Assembly: GCF_965363235.1 (NCBI RefSeq)
Contig: NC_134840.1
Span: 96,360,416 to 96,424,415 of the forward strand
Direction: 5' to 3'
DNA: 64,000 nt
Source of the DNA: Mytilus galloprovincialis
Lineage: Eukaryota; Mollusca; Bivalvia; Mytilida; Mytilidae
Positions 25,110-35,527 of the stretch are shown here, in pieces; position 1 is the first letter of the stretch; the number at the start of each line of letters is the position of its first letter. A model generated the notes under the pieces. That model made no database searches. It saw only the letters and a list, made by a program, of their open reading frames with translations, and was not told the origin of the DNA. The translations under genes and the position numbers were made by a program.

Positions 25110-25275
25110 ATTATCGCCGGGATTCGAACCCATGCTTCTGAGATATCGTGACATCTGACACTGATTCGCCTGCACTGTTACTGGCGCGCTAGACCACACG
25201 ACCACCTGGGCTTCATAGAAAATGAAGCTTTTGGTGGCCTGGTGTTACCTTTCCACGTTAGTTTTAATCTAGCGT
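25110..25275 (-). mobile_element. tRNA-derived SINE (minus strand)
   Basis: On the minus strand, GTGGTCTAGCGCGCC (around 25185-25200) is a box A-like D-arm and GGGTTCGAATCCCGGCG (around 25115-25131) is a perfect box B / T-arm. Together they form an internal pol III promoter. The segments expected to be acceptor stem do not pair (CCCAGG against CGGCGA), so this is not a functional tRNA gene but a tRNA-related SINE head. The family is known to me as common in mussels; that is recollection, not a search. Confidence 0.75.
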
Positions 25276-25389
25276 CGTACTACAGAACATGATATATAAG
25301 GCATGAAGATGTTGCATATATATATATCAGCAAACTGAACTGAAAGAAAGCAACATTTTGTTCACAAAAAAAATGGTTATTAAATTTCC

Positions 25390-25528
25390 TTTATAAAAAA
25401 GAAGATGATTGCATATGAGACAACTCTCCTTAAGAGACCAAATCACACAGAAGTTTACAACTATAGGTCACCGTACGATCTTCAACAATAAGAAAAGCCC
25501 ATACCGCATAGTCAGCAGGACGGGATTT
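25390..25528 (-). repeat. Family A dispersed repeat, partial, inverted
   Basis: AAAAAAGAAGATGATTGC, ATGAGACAACTCTCC, AACTATAGGTCACCGTACG and CCCATACCGCATAGTCAGC follow the inverted family A order seen at 25979-26100. Confidence 0.85.
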
Positions 25529-25691
25529 CGTTTTGTAATAAGGAATTTTTTTGTATATATTTTATGATAACTGTCGGTCCTTATCATTTGTGGCTACCTT
25601 CTTCGTCCCACTTCTTATTCAAACTTAACTCCACCATCGTAAGTAATATTTACAAAATGTCTTTTTTCTGCAACTTTTTTTTATAGGACAT

Positions 25692-25928
25692 TCATGTGAA
25701 AACACTTTAATAAGGAGATGCATGCAGCTTCTTACTGGTACATTATACTTAACAGTAGATTGTTTAAACCTTGACATGTGTCTCAGTTATATTCAAGAAA
25801 ACAATCTGGATCACGATGTACATGTAGGTCATATCAGATTTCAAGCCTGGCAAAGTGTATACCTAGAAAGGATAAAAAAAGAACGGGATAATCTGGAGAA
25901 TCGTATTCGGGGCAGAATGTATACTTAG
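25692..25928 (+). other. Orphan open frame behind a splice-acceptor-like tract (doubtful exon)
   Basis: A T-rich run ending TTATAG (to about 25685) precedes an open frame running to TAG at 25926-25928, containing CMQLLTGTLYLTVDCL and a charged end with KKERDNLENRIRGRM. I do not recognise the protein and see no partner exon. Compared with nearby spurious frames its composition is fairly protein-like, but it sits between two repeats and may be chance. Confidence 0.12.
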
Positions 25929-25978
25929 GAAAGACCTGCGAGAAAAGTTCGAAAGAAACAGATAATTTAGACAAATCT

Positions 25979-26580
25979 AATATAAAAAAGAAGATGTGGT
26001 ATGATTCCCAATGCGACAACTGTCCACAAGAGACCAAAATGACACAGACATTAACAACTATAGGTCACTGCACGGCCTTCAACAATGATCAAAGCCCATA
26101 CCGCATAGTCAGCTATAAAAGGTCCCGATATGACAATGTAAAACAATTCAAACGAGAAAACTAACGGTCTCATTCCTATAAAAGAATGAATGAAAAACAA
26201 ATATGTCACACATAAACAAACGACAACCACTGAATTACAGGCTCCTGACTTGGGACAGGCACATTCATAAAAATGTGGCGGGGTTAAACATGTTAGCGGG
26301 ATCCCAACCCTCCCCAAACCTGGGACAGTGGTATAACAGTACAACATAAGAACGAACTATAAAAATCAGTTGAAAAAGGCTTAATTCATCAGATTGACAA
26401 AAATACAAGTAGACGTGACCGGTAACTTATACATCCCGCTAACAAAAAGACAGTAGAAACAGATCTGAGAGTACTCGCAATTATATGACAGCTAGTTCAA
26501 AGCCACTTACAACTAATAAAAAAAATCATGCATCTTAGACTAAACTATCAATCCGTACACATCCAACATCCAATGGATTT
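25979..26580 (-). repeat. Family A dispersed repeat, near full-length, inverted (~600 bp)
   Basis: This copy reads from AAAAAAGAAGATGTGGTATG through GGCCTTCAACAATGATC, GCGGGGTTAAACATGTTAGC and CCTGGGACAGTGGTATAAC to TACACATCCAACATCC. It is the inverse of the 31894-32521 copy over its whole length, so the two define a unit of about 600-630 bp. The short open frames across it are not conserved between copies. The autonomous partner and class of the family are not evident. Confidence 0.9.
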
Positions 26581-26617
26581 AGTGTAAAGACGTTATAATA
26601 TAGTTTGTGCTCTTCTG

Positions 26618-28736
26618 CACTCTAAAAATTGTGTTTAGAGCCTAAGCACTTTCCTAAACACATTTGTGAAACCGATTTTTGACATGTTTTAAATCTAAAC
26701 ATGTTTAATGTGCTAACAGCCTAAACGTGTCAATCTATAACGTGCTTAGACTGTAAACATGTTTATATGTAAAGTGTTTAGACTAGAAACATGTTTTGCT
26801 AAACAGTGCTTAGACTGTAAACATGTTTAGTTGAAAAGTGTTGTATCTGAAAACATGTTTAGCTCTGAAGTGTTTTGTCAGGAAACACGTTTAGCTGTAA
26901 AGTGTTTTGAATGTAAACATGTTTAGACCATAAAGGGTCGTGAAGAAACATGTTTATCGTTTTAGTGCGATAAGCCGTTACTTCATTAGACCCCAAATAA
27001 ACTAATATTCCGGAAGGCTAGACTGTAAAACGTATGATAGCTCTCAATACTACATGTTTTCATACCATCACAAAAGGAGCCAAACGCATCAAACTAAGAA
27101 ACTGGAATTTCCAAATCAAATTGATTGTGACTAATACCTTTTCAATCTGAATGAGTATTTTCTTTAATTCAATTGTCGACATTCCGACTATTGCATTTTT
27201 CTTCATTTCAAATATTCACTTAACAGTCTTATATTAATTCTAGGATTAACAACAAAATTACAAAATATGAAACAAAGGAATTTATGTAATTGTTTATTTC
27301 CAGTTAATCATTGATCACAATCAAATATAAACTCATAAAATCATAAATTCATATCAACGTACATATACATAATATTGACCAATCAAAACAATTTGAAAAT
27401 GTCCTGTTTTCATTTTACAAGTCAATAAGAGCTTCTCCTTTCTTAGTACCCAACTGCTGGTCACTGGCCTGAAAGATAGAAAAATATTGATAAGCAACTA
27501 AGTAGAATTAATCTAAAAACATAAGTATACGAACTACAACACCAAAAAGTAAATGCATGATTTAAGATCAAGATAACAACATTAGAACCGTGGTATAAAA
27601 GCATAAATGTACTGATGAGTCAATTGATATTTTTAATATAAAACTTCTTTTCATGCTAAATATCATTCATTTGATCAAATATATATTGACATTTTTAAAA
27701 TCAAATACGCTTCGGATTTTTACCTAGCAATATAGTTGCTACTGTGCATTATCTCCTCTTTTAGCATGTCAAGACAAATGATTTCCTCTGCACTTCTCTC
27801 ATCTAGAATAAAACAATACATATCAATAAAAATATAAGAAAGCACAAACGCTTTTAACTATTGAAGAAAAACAAGCATCTTTTTATTTATTTTGAGCAAA
27901 TGTTCAATGGCAGTTGATCGTGCATTTTGGAAGTGCTTACTAAATCAATGAACTCGATATGACACTGGTTTTGCGAATGATGCACTCGGCAGATTCCGCT
28001 TCCCTTCATGTTCCATTATAATCTGCCGAGGAGTACCAAATGAAAATTATCCTCACAAACTCCTTTCCAAGAACATATCTATATATATATATATATATAA
28101 AATAATAAGTGCTAGCTTGCATGATAGAACATTAAACAACTCTTATCTTTACACAAGATAGTTTGAACACTAAAAGCGCTTACAAGCACTTGTTTAATGG
28201 GATGGTTCCCCTTTTTTCTTCTCCTGCATTGACTATACGGTAGTGTACTTGTAAATAATACTTATAACTGTCAATAATCGTTTAAAATTGGCAGTACAAA
28301 AGAAAAATCAGTATAATTATAACTCCTTACTTTTCTGAAACCGTTAAGTTACGGTCAGTTATGGTAAGAAGTAAACAGCGTGGCCTTTGACTTCGGGTTC
28401 TTTGTGTCTTCTTCCCGCACAAAAATTAGCACGTGGTATGCATGCCGTCTTCGGCCTAAATGTGTTGTAATTCTAAACGTGTTTAAGGAAAGTGTCTAAA
28501 TATTAAAAGTGCTTAGAATTTAAACACGTTTAGCTTCATATACTTAACGATGTAGCTAAACATGTTTAACACAACAACATGTTTATGCAAAGTGCTGAGA
28601 GCCAAAACATGTTTAGTGCGAAGTGCTGAGAGCCAAAACAGGTTTAGTTTTTAATGCTTAGAAATTAAACACTTTCCTAAGCACATAAATAAGTCTTGCA
28701 ACACGTTTAAATTCTAAGCACTATTTTTACAGTGTG
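26618..28736. mobile_element. Foldback element with inverted ends rich in AAACATGTTTAG
   Basis: The left end starts CACTCTAAAAATTGTGTTTA (26618) and the inverted right end starts CACACTGTAAAAATAGTGCT (28736). Both then carry CTAAGCACTTTCCTAAACAC-like blocks. The left arm (26640-26960) contains about eight copies of the palindrome AAACATGTTT or close variants, spaced roughly 30-60 bp apart and interleaved with AAAGTGTTTAGAC-like blocks. The right arm (28455-28736) repeats these inverted. The ~1.5 kb interior shows no recognisable transposase. It is a non-autonomous element of unknown superfamily. Confidence 0.8.
28077..28101. repeat. (TA)n microsatellite
   Basis: An uninterrupted run of about ten TA dinucleotides inside the 26618-28736 foldback element. 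Confidence 0.9.
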
Positions 28737-29149
28737 TTAATATTTGTTCTATATTATTCTTGTGTAAGCCGGGCTTATTGGAACTTTTCTTTATAACTTA
28801 CTGTTATAATAACAATTTCGGTAGATGTAGTTGCTCTTCAGCACCGAACGGCTAGAAAACATTATTGATCTCATTCAATATTTTTTCCCAGTCATAAATA
28901 AAGATCCTGTAATATGGTTTTCATTGTGACAACTATCAAACAGAGCCCAAAATAACGACGATATGACCAGGGACAGCCCATCGTACGACCTTCAGGATGG
29001 AGCAAAATTCATACTATATAGTTATAATTAGCTATATATATAAAAAGCCCGACATAATCTTATTTTTATCAACCAAAGTTGAAAAACATAGTTTGATCTC
29101 GTGTTGTACCGTTATACGCGCAAATGTAATATTAATGCGCGCAAATGTA

Positions 29150-29518
29150 ATGCGTTATACACCACTGTACCAGGTAGGGAGGAGGATTGGTGCCTTCAAA
29201 CATTTTAATCCAACCACTTTCTGTATGTGCCTGTCTTAAGTCAGGAGCCTGTAATTCAGTGGTTGTCGTTTGTTTTTGTGTTACAGATTTGTTTTTCGTT
29301 CATTTTTTTATTTAAAATAAGCCAATAAGGCCGTTTGTTTTCTCGTTTGAATTATTTTACTTTGTTTATCGGGCCTTTAATATCTGACTATGCGGTATGG
29401 GCTGTGCTCATTATTGAAGGCCGTACGGTGACCTATAGTTGTTAATGTCTGTGTCAATTTTTGTCTCTTGTGGACAGTTATCTCATTAGCAATCATACCA
29501 CATCTTCTTTTTTATATG
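29150..29518 (+). repeat. Family A dispersed repeat, 3' half
   Basis: CACCACTGTACCAGGTAGGG, TGTGCCTGTCTTAAGTCAGG, GACTATGCGGTATGGGCTGT, GAAGGCCGTACGGTGACC and ACCACATCTTCTTTTTTATA occur in family order. Part of the unit between the CCAGGT and GTGCCTG blocks is shorter than in the 31894 copy. Confidence 0.9.
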
Positions 29519-29639
29519 TAGTTCAGTATTTGCTGATGGTTCCTGTTTGTCATATTTATGTTCGTAAATTGTTAGATTATACATTCGGCTGTTATAGTAA
29601 AAACTTTTCTCGGATAAAGTGTTTCATATTTTTCATAAC

Positions 29640-30002
29640 GTATCCCTGATATCGGACTACACGGTATGAGTTTGCTCACTGTTGAAGGCCGTACAGTTGC
29701 TAATGATTGCGTACTTGATTTAACCTTTAATGGATAGTTCATTCACTGGCAGTCTTATACATATACAGACATCCATTTATTCACAGTCTCCTTGGGCCAC
29801 ACATAATGTGTTAAAAAGGTTTTAGGGCGCATAATCCTCTCCATAGAAACTGGTTCTTTCCTTTCTTATTTTAATTTCCCAGTTGTTCAAACACAATAGT
29901 TCTCAGGATCTCTAATAAAAATGTAGAATACTTACATGTATAACAATCATAGAAATCACGTCTTCTTTATAGTAAAAGTTAAAAGCATACACAAAAGTCT
30001 TT
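29640..30002. repeat. Spacer with a diverged family A piece and half of a local duplication
   Basis: GATATCGGACTACACGGTAT and GAAGGCCGTACAGTTGC (29650-29695) are diverged family A sequence. The segment ending 29910-30000 (TAAAAATGTAGAATACTTAC ... GCATACACAAAAGTCTTT) reappears almost exactly at 30288-30374, so a ~90-bp unit was duplicated, one copy on each side of the 30002-30220 family A copy. Confidence 0.6.
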
Positions 30003-30222
30003 TTCGTTCATTTTTTTACATAAATAAGGCCGTTAGTTTTCTCGTTTGAATTGTTTTACATTGTCTTATCGGAGCCTTTTATAGTTGACTATGCGGTATG
30101 GGCTTTGCTCATTGTTGAAGGCCGTACGGTGACCTATAGTTGTTAATGTCTGTGTCATTTTGGTCTTTTGTGGATAGTTGTCTCATTGGCAATCATACCA
30201 CATCTTCTTTTTTATATGGATA
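30002..30222 (+). repeat. Family A dispersed repeat, 3' third
   Basis: TTTTCTCGTTTGAATTGTTT, GACTATGCGGTATGGGCTTT, GAAGGCCGTACGGTGACC, TTTTGTGGATAGTTGTCTCA and ACCACATCTTCTTTTTTATA are all present in order, close to the consensus. Confidence 0.92.
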
Positions 30223-30499
30223 TTTTTAATTGACATTTTTTCCATTGTAACTTTATTTTGAATATATGTGGGTTCTCAGGATCTGTAACAAAAATGTAGA
30301 ATGCTTACATGTATAACAATCATAGAAATCACGTCTTCTTTGTAGTAAAAGTTAAAAGCATACACAAAAGTCTTTGAACTTTTACTGACCACTCTACACA
30401 GTAAATAAGGATAATCCAGTACACAAAATGTGTACATAAGTAATACCTATGTTGTGAGTGGGATTTATTCTCGAAAACTAGATTGGGAGCAGTTTGAAT

Positions 30500-30681
30500 T
30501 TATTCAATAGTATATTATATTGGGTATTTTTCTATATTTTTGGCTTGGTTGTACAATCTGCTTATGCTATGGTTTTGTCTTACGCAGTTCGATTTTATTC
30601 AATAGTATATTATATTGGGTATTTTTCTATATTTTTGACTTGGTTGTACAATCTGCTTATGCTATGGTTTTGTCTTACAGA
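30500..30681. repeat. Tandem duplication, ~92-bp unit, 2 copies
   Basis: TTATTCAATAGTATATTATA through GCTATGGTTTTGTCTTAC appears at about 30503-30583 and again at about 30595-30679 with one or two differences. The near identity points to a recent duplication. The open frames crossing it owe their repeated hydrophobic peptide to this duplication and are not supported as genes. Confidence 0.9.
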
Positions 30682-31487
30682 CTATCTTGTAAACGAGGAA
30701 AATTGGGTCATTGGAACCCTACAGACAATGCAGTCTGCACACCTTTTACTAATAAGTTACTAAATATATATTCGACCAGAAAGGGTTATACAATACTGGA
30801 AATACAGTATAAAAATGAGAATGGAATGGGGACTATGTCGAAGAGACAACAATCTGACCAAAGAGTAACTTAAATTTCAATTTGTAAATATATATTATAT
30901 CACAAAATGTCTGAGTAAAATATTTCTTTCCCTTTAAATTGTTGATTCTATCATTTATAAAATCTTATTCGGTTATCGTTTTATTGGTATGGTTTATTTG
31001 ATTTTTCTATATATTAAGACACTTTCGCCTCGGCACTAAAGTTTTTAAGAAATGGATATAGCGAACAGGTTTCCGATAACGACTGATCCATCCTTTCAAT
31101 ATTTCTTCTTTGACTCGTCCCTTCTTAAAAAAAAGTGGTCTTCCTTCAAATCACAGTTATATAATTTAAACAGAAACCCAAAATATGTTAAATGTCTCTG
31201 ATCATAAGAGATTATTGATTAATACACGTTGATGATAAACAAATCATGATCAGATTTCTTTTGAAGGTTAAATCTTTAATACCGGATAATCTCCTATGTA
31301 CATGTATATAATGTATAATATACATGTTGTTATACTACTTATACCGTACTAATAACATTCCGAATGGAGACTACTCCGGTCAATAGAAAAATGGGATATA
31401 GTGTATTATATAACACAAAACTACAGACACAACTTTTAAAGCCAAAAGCAAATCAACAGTGGTTTTATTGTTTTTACCATGCATTCA
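30682..31487. other. Gene-free spacer
   Basis: AT-rich; nothing recognisable. Confidence 0.4.
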
Positions 31488-31655
31488 ACTCTATCACAAT
31501 AAGGCTTCCAGGATCACTCTATCACAATAAGGCTTCCAGGATCACTCTATCACAATAAGGCTTCCAGGATCACTCTATCACAATAAGGCTTCCAGGATCA
31601 CTCTATCACAATAAGGCTTCCAGGATCACTCTATCACAATAAGACTTCCAGGATC
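31488..31655. repeat. 28-bp tandem array, 6 copies
   Basis: The unit starts ACTCTATCACAATAAGGC and ends TTCCAGGATC. Five copies are identical and the sixth has a single G-to-A change (AAGACTTCC), which implies a very young array. Confidence 0.97.
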
Positions 31656-31893
31656 ATCGGAGCCGATATCACTATAGAACATTGTACGTATACATCGCGG
31701 CCAAAGTTCAAAACGAATTTTCTAGCACCGCTTTGAGCGGAATTCTTTAAAAGATATCGTTATGGCTACATTAGTTCATTACTGGAATACAGCGTGATAT
31801 CCACAACAAACAGAATAACATCCACATCCTTTGGTCTCTGGTTGTCACATTTACAATCATACTACATCTCATTTTATATAAGTGATAATTAAC

Positions 31894-32521
31894 TATGGAT
31901 GTTGGATGTGTACGGATTGAAAATTTAGTCTTAGAAACATATTTTTTTTAAAAGTTGTTAGTGGCTTTGAACTAGCTGTCAGTAACTGCGAGTATACTCT
32001 CAGATCAGTACGTAGTGTCTTTTTGTTTTTGGGATATACAGGTACCCTGCCACGTTCACTCTGTGTTTTTGTTATATGTATTTATATTTGTACATTCTAG
32101 CATCCATCTGATGATCGAGTCAAGCCTTTTTCAACTGATTTTTATAGTTCGCTCTTACGTTGTACTGTTACACCACTGTCCCAGATTAGGGGGGGGGAGA
32201 TTCCGCAACCATGTTTAACCCCACCCATTATGCATGTATGTGCATGTCCCAAGTAAGGAGCCTGTATTTCAGTGTATGTCGTTGGAATATGATTAACATA
32301 TTTGTTTTACGTTCATTAATTGTAAATAAATTAGGCCGTTGGTTTTCTTGTTTGAATCGTTTCACATTTGTCATTTCAGGGCATTTGTTAGCTGACTATG
32401 CGGTATGGGTGTTGCTTATTGTTGAAGGCCATACGGTGACATATATAGTTGATAATTTTTGTGTCATTTGACTCTTGTGTAGAGTTGGCAATTGGCAATC
32501 ATACCACATCTTCTTTTTTAT
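31894..32521 (+). repeat. Family A dispersed repeat, near full-length (~630 bp)
   Basis: Starts GATGTTGGATGTGTACGG and runs through GTGGCTTTGAACTAGCTGTC, GTACCCTGCCACGTTCACTC, CCACTGTCCCAGATTAGG, GTGCATGTCCCAAGTAAGGA, GACTATGCGGTATGGGTG and GAAGGCCATACGGTGAC to ACCACATCTTCTTTTTTATA. The inverted copy at 25979-26580 confirms both ends. Confidence 0.92.
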
Positions 32522-32567
32522 ATGCATAATTCTGTCAAAATAATGTGTGGCAATCTAGTTGTAAAAC

Positions 32568-32665
32568 ACTCATCATAGATATCTAGTTTGTAATTTTGTA
32601 CACCATATGCGCGTTTCGTCTACAAACAACTTACCAATGACGCTCGAATAAAAAAATGTTAAAAT
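32568..32665 (-). repeat. Family C (hammerhead-bearing) repeat, decayed copy
   Basis: On the minus strand it reads TTCGAGCGTCA, then a diverged core, GTAGACGAAACGCGC, GGTGTAC and an ATCTATGATG-like tail. Stem II and the GAAAC box are kept, but the CTGATGA box is not, so this copy is not expected to self-cleave. Confidence 0.65.
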
Positions 32666-33947
32666 CCTTAACAAAGTACGCAGTTAAAGAGCATAAGATG
32701 GAGGACCAAAAATCGAAATGTTCAGAAAGAGACACAATTCAAACAAGGAAAGAATCAAGATATTTGTTAAATAGCTTGAAGTCATCATTTTTTTTTTTGC
32801 GCAACCAATGGTTCTCCGTCGACTTTCACGTAAACGATATGAAACAGAAATAATCATTTTTGATTTCATAACTTAAATATATTTTTGAGTACTTTATGAT
32901 AAAAATATAAAATCTGATAAAAATTCTTACATAAACTTGATGTCCTCAATTAGTTTGAAATTCACATGTTGTAAAACTTCACATCAATGGATTAAACACA
33001 GCAGCATTATTTATTTTGTGTTATCAGGTAACTAAAAACTTTGTGTGTTTGTAACTGGCTTAATAACTAGTGTCAAATTGCCCAGACTGTTAGTTAAAAT
33101 AACAAATGTGAGTGATGGCTACCACTGGACTACATGGGGTAATATAGTTCATACTAGTTTATCATACAACCATCTAATATACATTTTCTGTTCGTTAAAA
33201 CCGTTGCTTGTTTTGTGTTTGAAAGATAGCTGTAAAAAGTTAAATATACGACATCCGATGTGCTCTGATCCTGTCCATTGTATTGCATTCACAAAGATCT
33301 ACGAAGAAAACCATTGGCAAGATATTTATGCAGAAAGTTTTGTTTGTTAAAACCATTTTTCCAGGTTCAAAACTGACAAAGGCTAAATGTAAAACTTTTA
33401 TACATATAATATCACACCAATTAAAGAAGTTTTGACAATTTTCCCTGATCAGTGAATGAGACAATTCTTTTGGTATATATTTGTTAATTTTTATAAGATT
33501 TTTTTAAAAATCATAAATTATTATCATTGTTTGTTAGAATAAAAATAACAATGCACCAATTTAAGACATCACCTGTGTAAGTAAAAGTATCTTTGTTTTC
33601 AGTTGCATATAGGTGAGTGAAACAAATACCCGATAATGTGACTCTTCGTGTTTGTTGGGGTTTAATTTTAATAGCTAACTTTCGCTTCCGTAATTTCTTT
33701 CTAATTTCTCTTATCATTTCAGGGAAAGGCTAACTTTAATTCCACTTTTGAATATTATAATTTCGTATCACTTCATATAATATCTATATGATTTTCAAAT
33801 ATAGAAATTCGGTGCTCTCATAAAAACAAAAATTGAAATAAGAATTTTAAAAAAATAATAGCGTCATAAAAATAAAACGGTGTTATGATATTCGATAAAA
33901 ATTATAAAAAAAAATCAAACAGAGAGATTAATGAGATTGAGACATTC
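32666..33947. other. Gene-free spacer
   Basis: Several open frames of 60-100 codons exist here, but none resembles a known protein, and the sequence around them is as AT-rich as the rest. No gene is supported. Confidence 0.4.
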
Positions 33948-34397
33948 CCAAGATCTCTATAATGACCGAGCGCCAAGATTTCTATAATGACCGAGCGCCA
34001 AGATCTCTATAATGACCGAGCGCCAAGATCTCTATAATGACCGAGCGCCAAGATCTCTATAATGACCGAGTGCCAAGTTTTCTATAATGACCGAGCGCCA
34101 AGATCTCTATAATGACCGAGCGCCAAGATTTCTATAATGACCGAGCGCCAAGATTTCTATAATGACCGAGCGCCAAGATTTCTATAATGACCGAGCGCCA
34201 AGATCTCTATTATGACCGAGCGCCAAGATTTCTATAATGACCGATCGCCAAGATCTCTATAACGACCGAGCCCCAAGATTTCTATAATGACCGAGCGCCA
34301 AGATTTCTATAATGACCGAGCGCCAAGATCTCTATAATGACCGAGCGCAAAGATCTCTAAAATGACCGATCGCCAAGATCTCTATAATGACCGAGCG
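33948..34397. repeat. 25-bp tandem array, 18 copies in exact register
   Basis: The unit is CCAAGATCTCTATAATGACC followed by GAGCG. There are exactly 18 units over 450 bp with no indel, only scattered substitutions (AGATC/AGATT, GAGCG/GATCG/GAGTG). Each unit has a BglII-like AGATCT or a variant of it. Confidence 0.97.
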
Positions 34398-34470
34398 CGG
34401 TACATTGCACACATTGTATACAAAAGCAACCAAGTCAATGTGACCTAAAATGGTTTACTTTTGAAACTTG

Positions 34471-34570
34471 TGACTTGGATGGAGAGTTGTCTCATTTGCA
34501 ATAATATAATTATAATCCTGGTACTTTTGATAACTATTTGCACTCATACCACATCTTCTTATATCCAGTT
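34471..34570 (+). repeat. Family A end fragment containing a 36-bp insertion
   Basis: GACTTGGATGGAGAGTTGTC is followed by TCATTTGCA. The family end is interrupted at 34501-34535 by ATAATCCTGGTACTTTTGAT-containing sequence and resumes with ACTCATACCACATCTTCTT. ATTTGCA stands on both sides of the insert (34494-34500 and 34536-34542), a 7-bp target-site duplication. The insert matches the tail of family C (compare 59114-59146). Confidence 0.85.
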
Positions 34571-34797
34571 AGGGAATTTAAGTTGATTGCATTCAATGAT
34601 GTAAAAGATAACAATTGTCAACATACGGCCTTCACACATGAGACTGAAAACCCTCAACGAATTGTCAGCTATAACCGGCTACGCATGAAATAATTTGCAA
34701 TTGGAGCTAAGCAAATAAAAGACAAGCTCAATCTTTTTATTAGTCATTGTTACAATGAAAATTCTTTTAACTTTCTTTTTCTAAAATCTGTACAAAT

Positions 34798-35055
34798 AAA
34801 TCTAAGAAGATGTGGTATGAGTGCCAATGATACACCTCTCCGTCGAAGTTACAATTTGTAAACGAAAAAACTATTATAGATCAAAGTATGGCCTTCAAAA
34901 TGGAAACTTGTCTCACACCGAACAGCAATCTAAATAGGACCACCTAAAATGGCTAGTGTAAAACCAACGTTTTAATCTAAATTAAAAATAAACGAGAAAC
35001 ACTTATATGAACCACATCAATAAACGACAACCACTGAACAACAGGTTCCTAAAAG
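34798..35055 (-). repeat. Family A dispersed repeat, inverted, divergent subfamily
   Basis: Starts AAGAAGATGTGGTATGAGTG, then CAATGATACACCTCTCC, ATGGCCTTCAAAATGG, CACACCGAACAGCAATC and ACGACAACCACTGAACAACA. It shares both ends with family A but differs in the middle, like the copy at 47875-48001. It lies about 230 bp from the + strand fragment at 34471-34570, so the pair could fold back. Confidence 0.8.
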
Positions 35056-35284
35056 TTAATATATAGTTGATAGAGATATTATGTCGTTAAAAATCTTTAC
35101 GTATACGTACTGTTGGTAAATTAAAATAAAAATAATTTAAAGAAAGAAAACAAAATAAAACAGCCCCATCTGTATCATTATAAAAACATCATTGACAATT
35201 GTATTGAAACTTTAAAAAGAACGAAATTTTAACATTTTGTTTCATATATTTATATTTCGTGAAATGAAGTTTTCATTCTACGAA

Positions 35285-35527
35285 AAATAAATAACTCTCA
35301 GATCTGTACTTAGTGTTGTTAAATTTTTTTTACATTAATTAGGCTGTTAGTGTTCACGTTAAACTGTTAAATAATTTGTTTTACATTTGTGATTTCAGGG
35401 TTTCTTATAGCTGACCTATGCGGCATGGGTTTGTTCATTGTAGAAGACCGTATACTGACCAATAGTTGTTAATTTCTGTATCATTTGGTCTCATTGGCAG
35501 TCATTCTACATCTTCTTTTCTATATTG
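35285..35527 (+). repeat. Family A dispersed repeat, internally deleted
   Basis: CTCTCAGATCTGTACTTAGT, then directly TTAGGCTGTTAGTGTTCACG, ATAGCTGACCTATGCGGCAT, GAAGACCGTATACTGACC and TCTACATCTTCTTTTCTATA. The middle of the unit is missing. Confidence 0.85.

Noticed and set aside
25110-25210. Functional tRNA gene with a long variable arm
   Set aside because: Box A and box B are good, but the acceptor arms do not pair and no proper anticodon stem can be drawn; a SINE head explains it better.
26051-26347. 98-codon minus-strand frame with a hydrophobic stretch
   Set aside because: It lies entirely in dispersed repeat family A and is not conserved in other copies.
30494-30873. Membrane-protein-like frames
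   Set aside because: Both arise from a recent ~92-bp tandem duplication of AT-rich sequence; no family resemblance and no splice or start context.
32090-32115. Hammerhead-like CTGATGA near 32106
   Set aside because: No GAAA box or matching stems follow; it is part of family A, where the equivalent block in other copies also lacks them.
33045-33350. 101-codon plus-strand frame
   Set aside because: No motif, no homologue recognised, no promoter or splice context; such lengths are expected by chance in 64 kb.
33948-34397. CRISPR or telomere-like array
   Set aside because: A head-to-tail 25-bp minisatellite without spacers; the unit does not resemble TTAGGG/TTAGG repeats.
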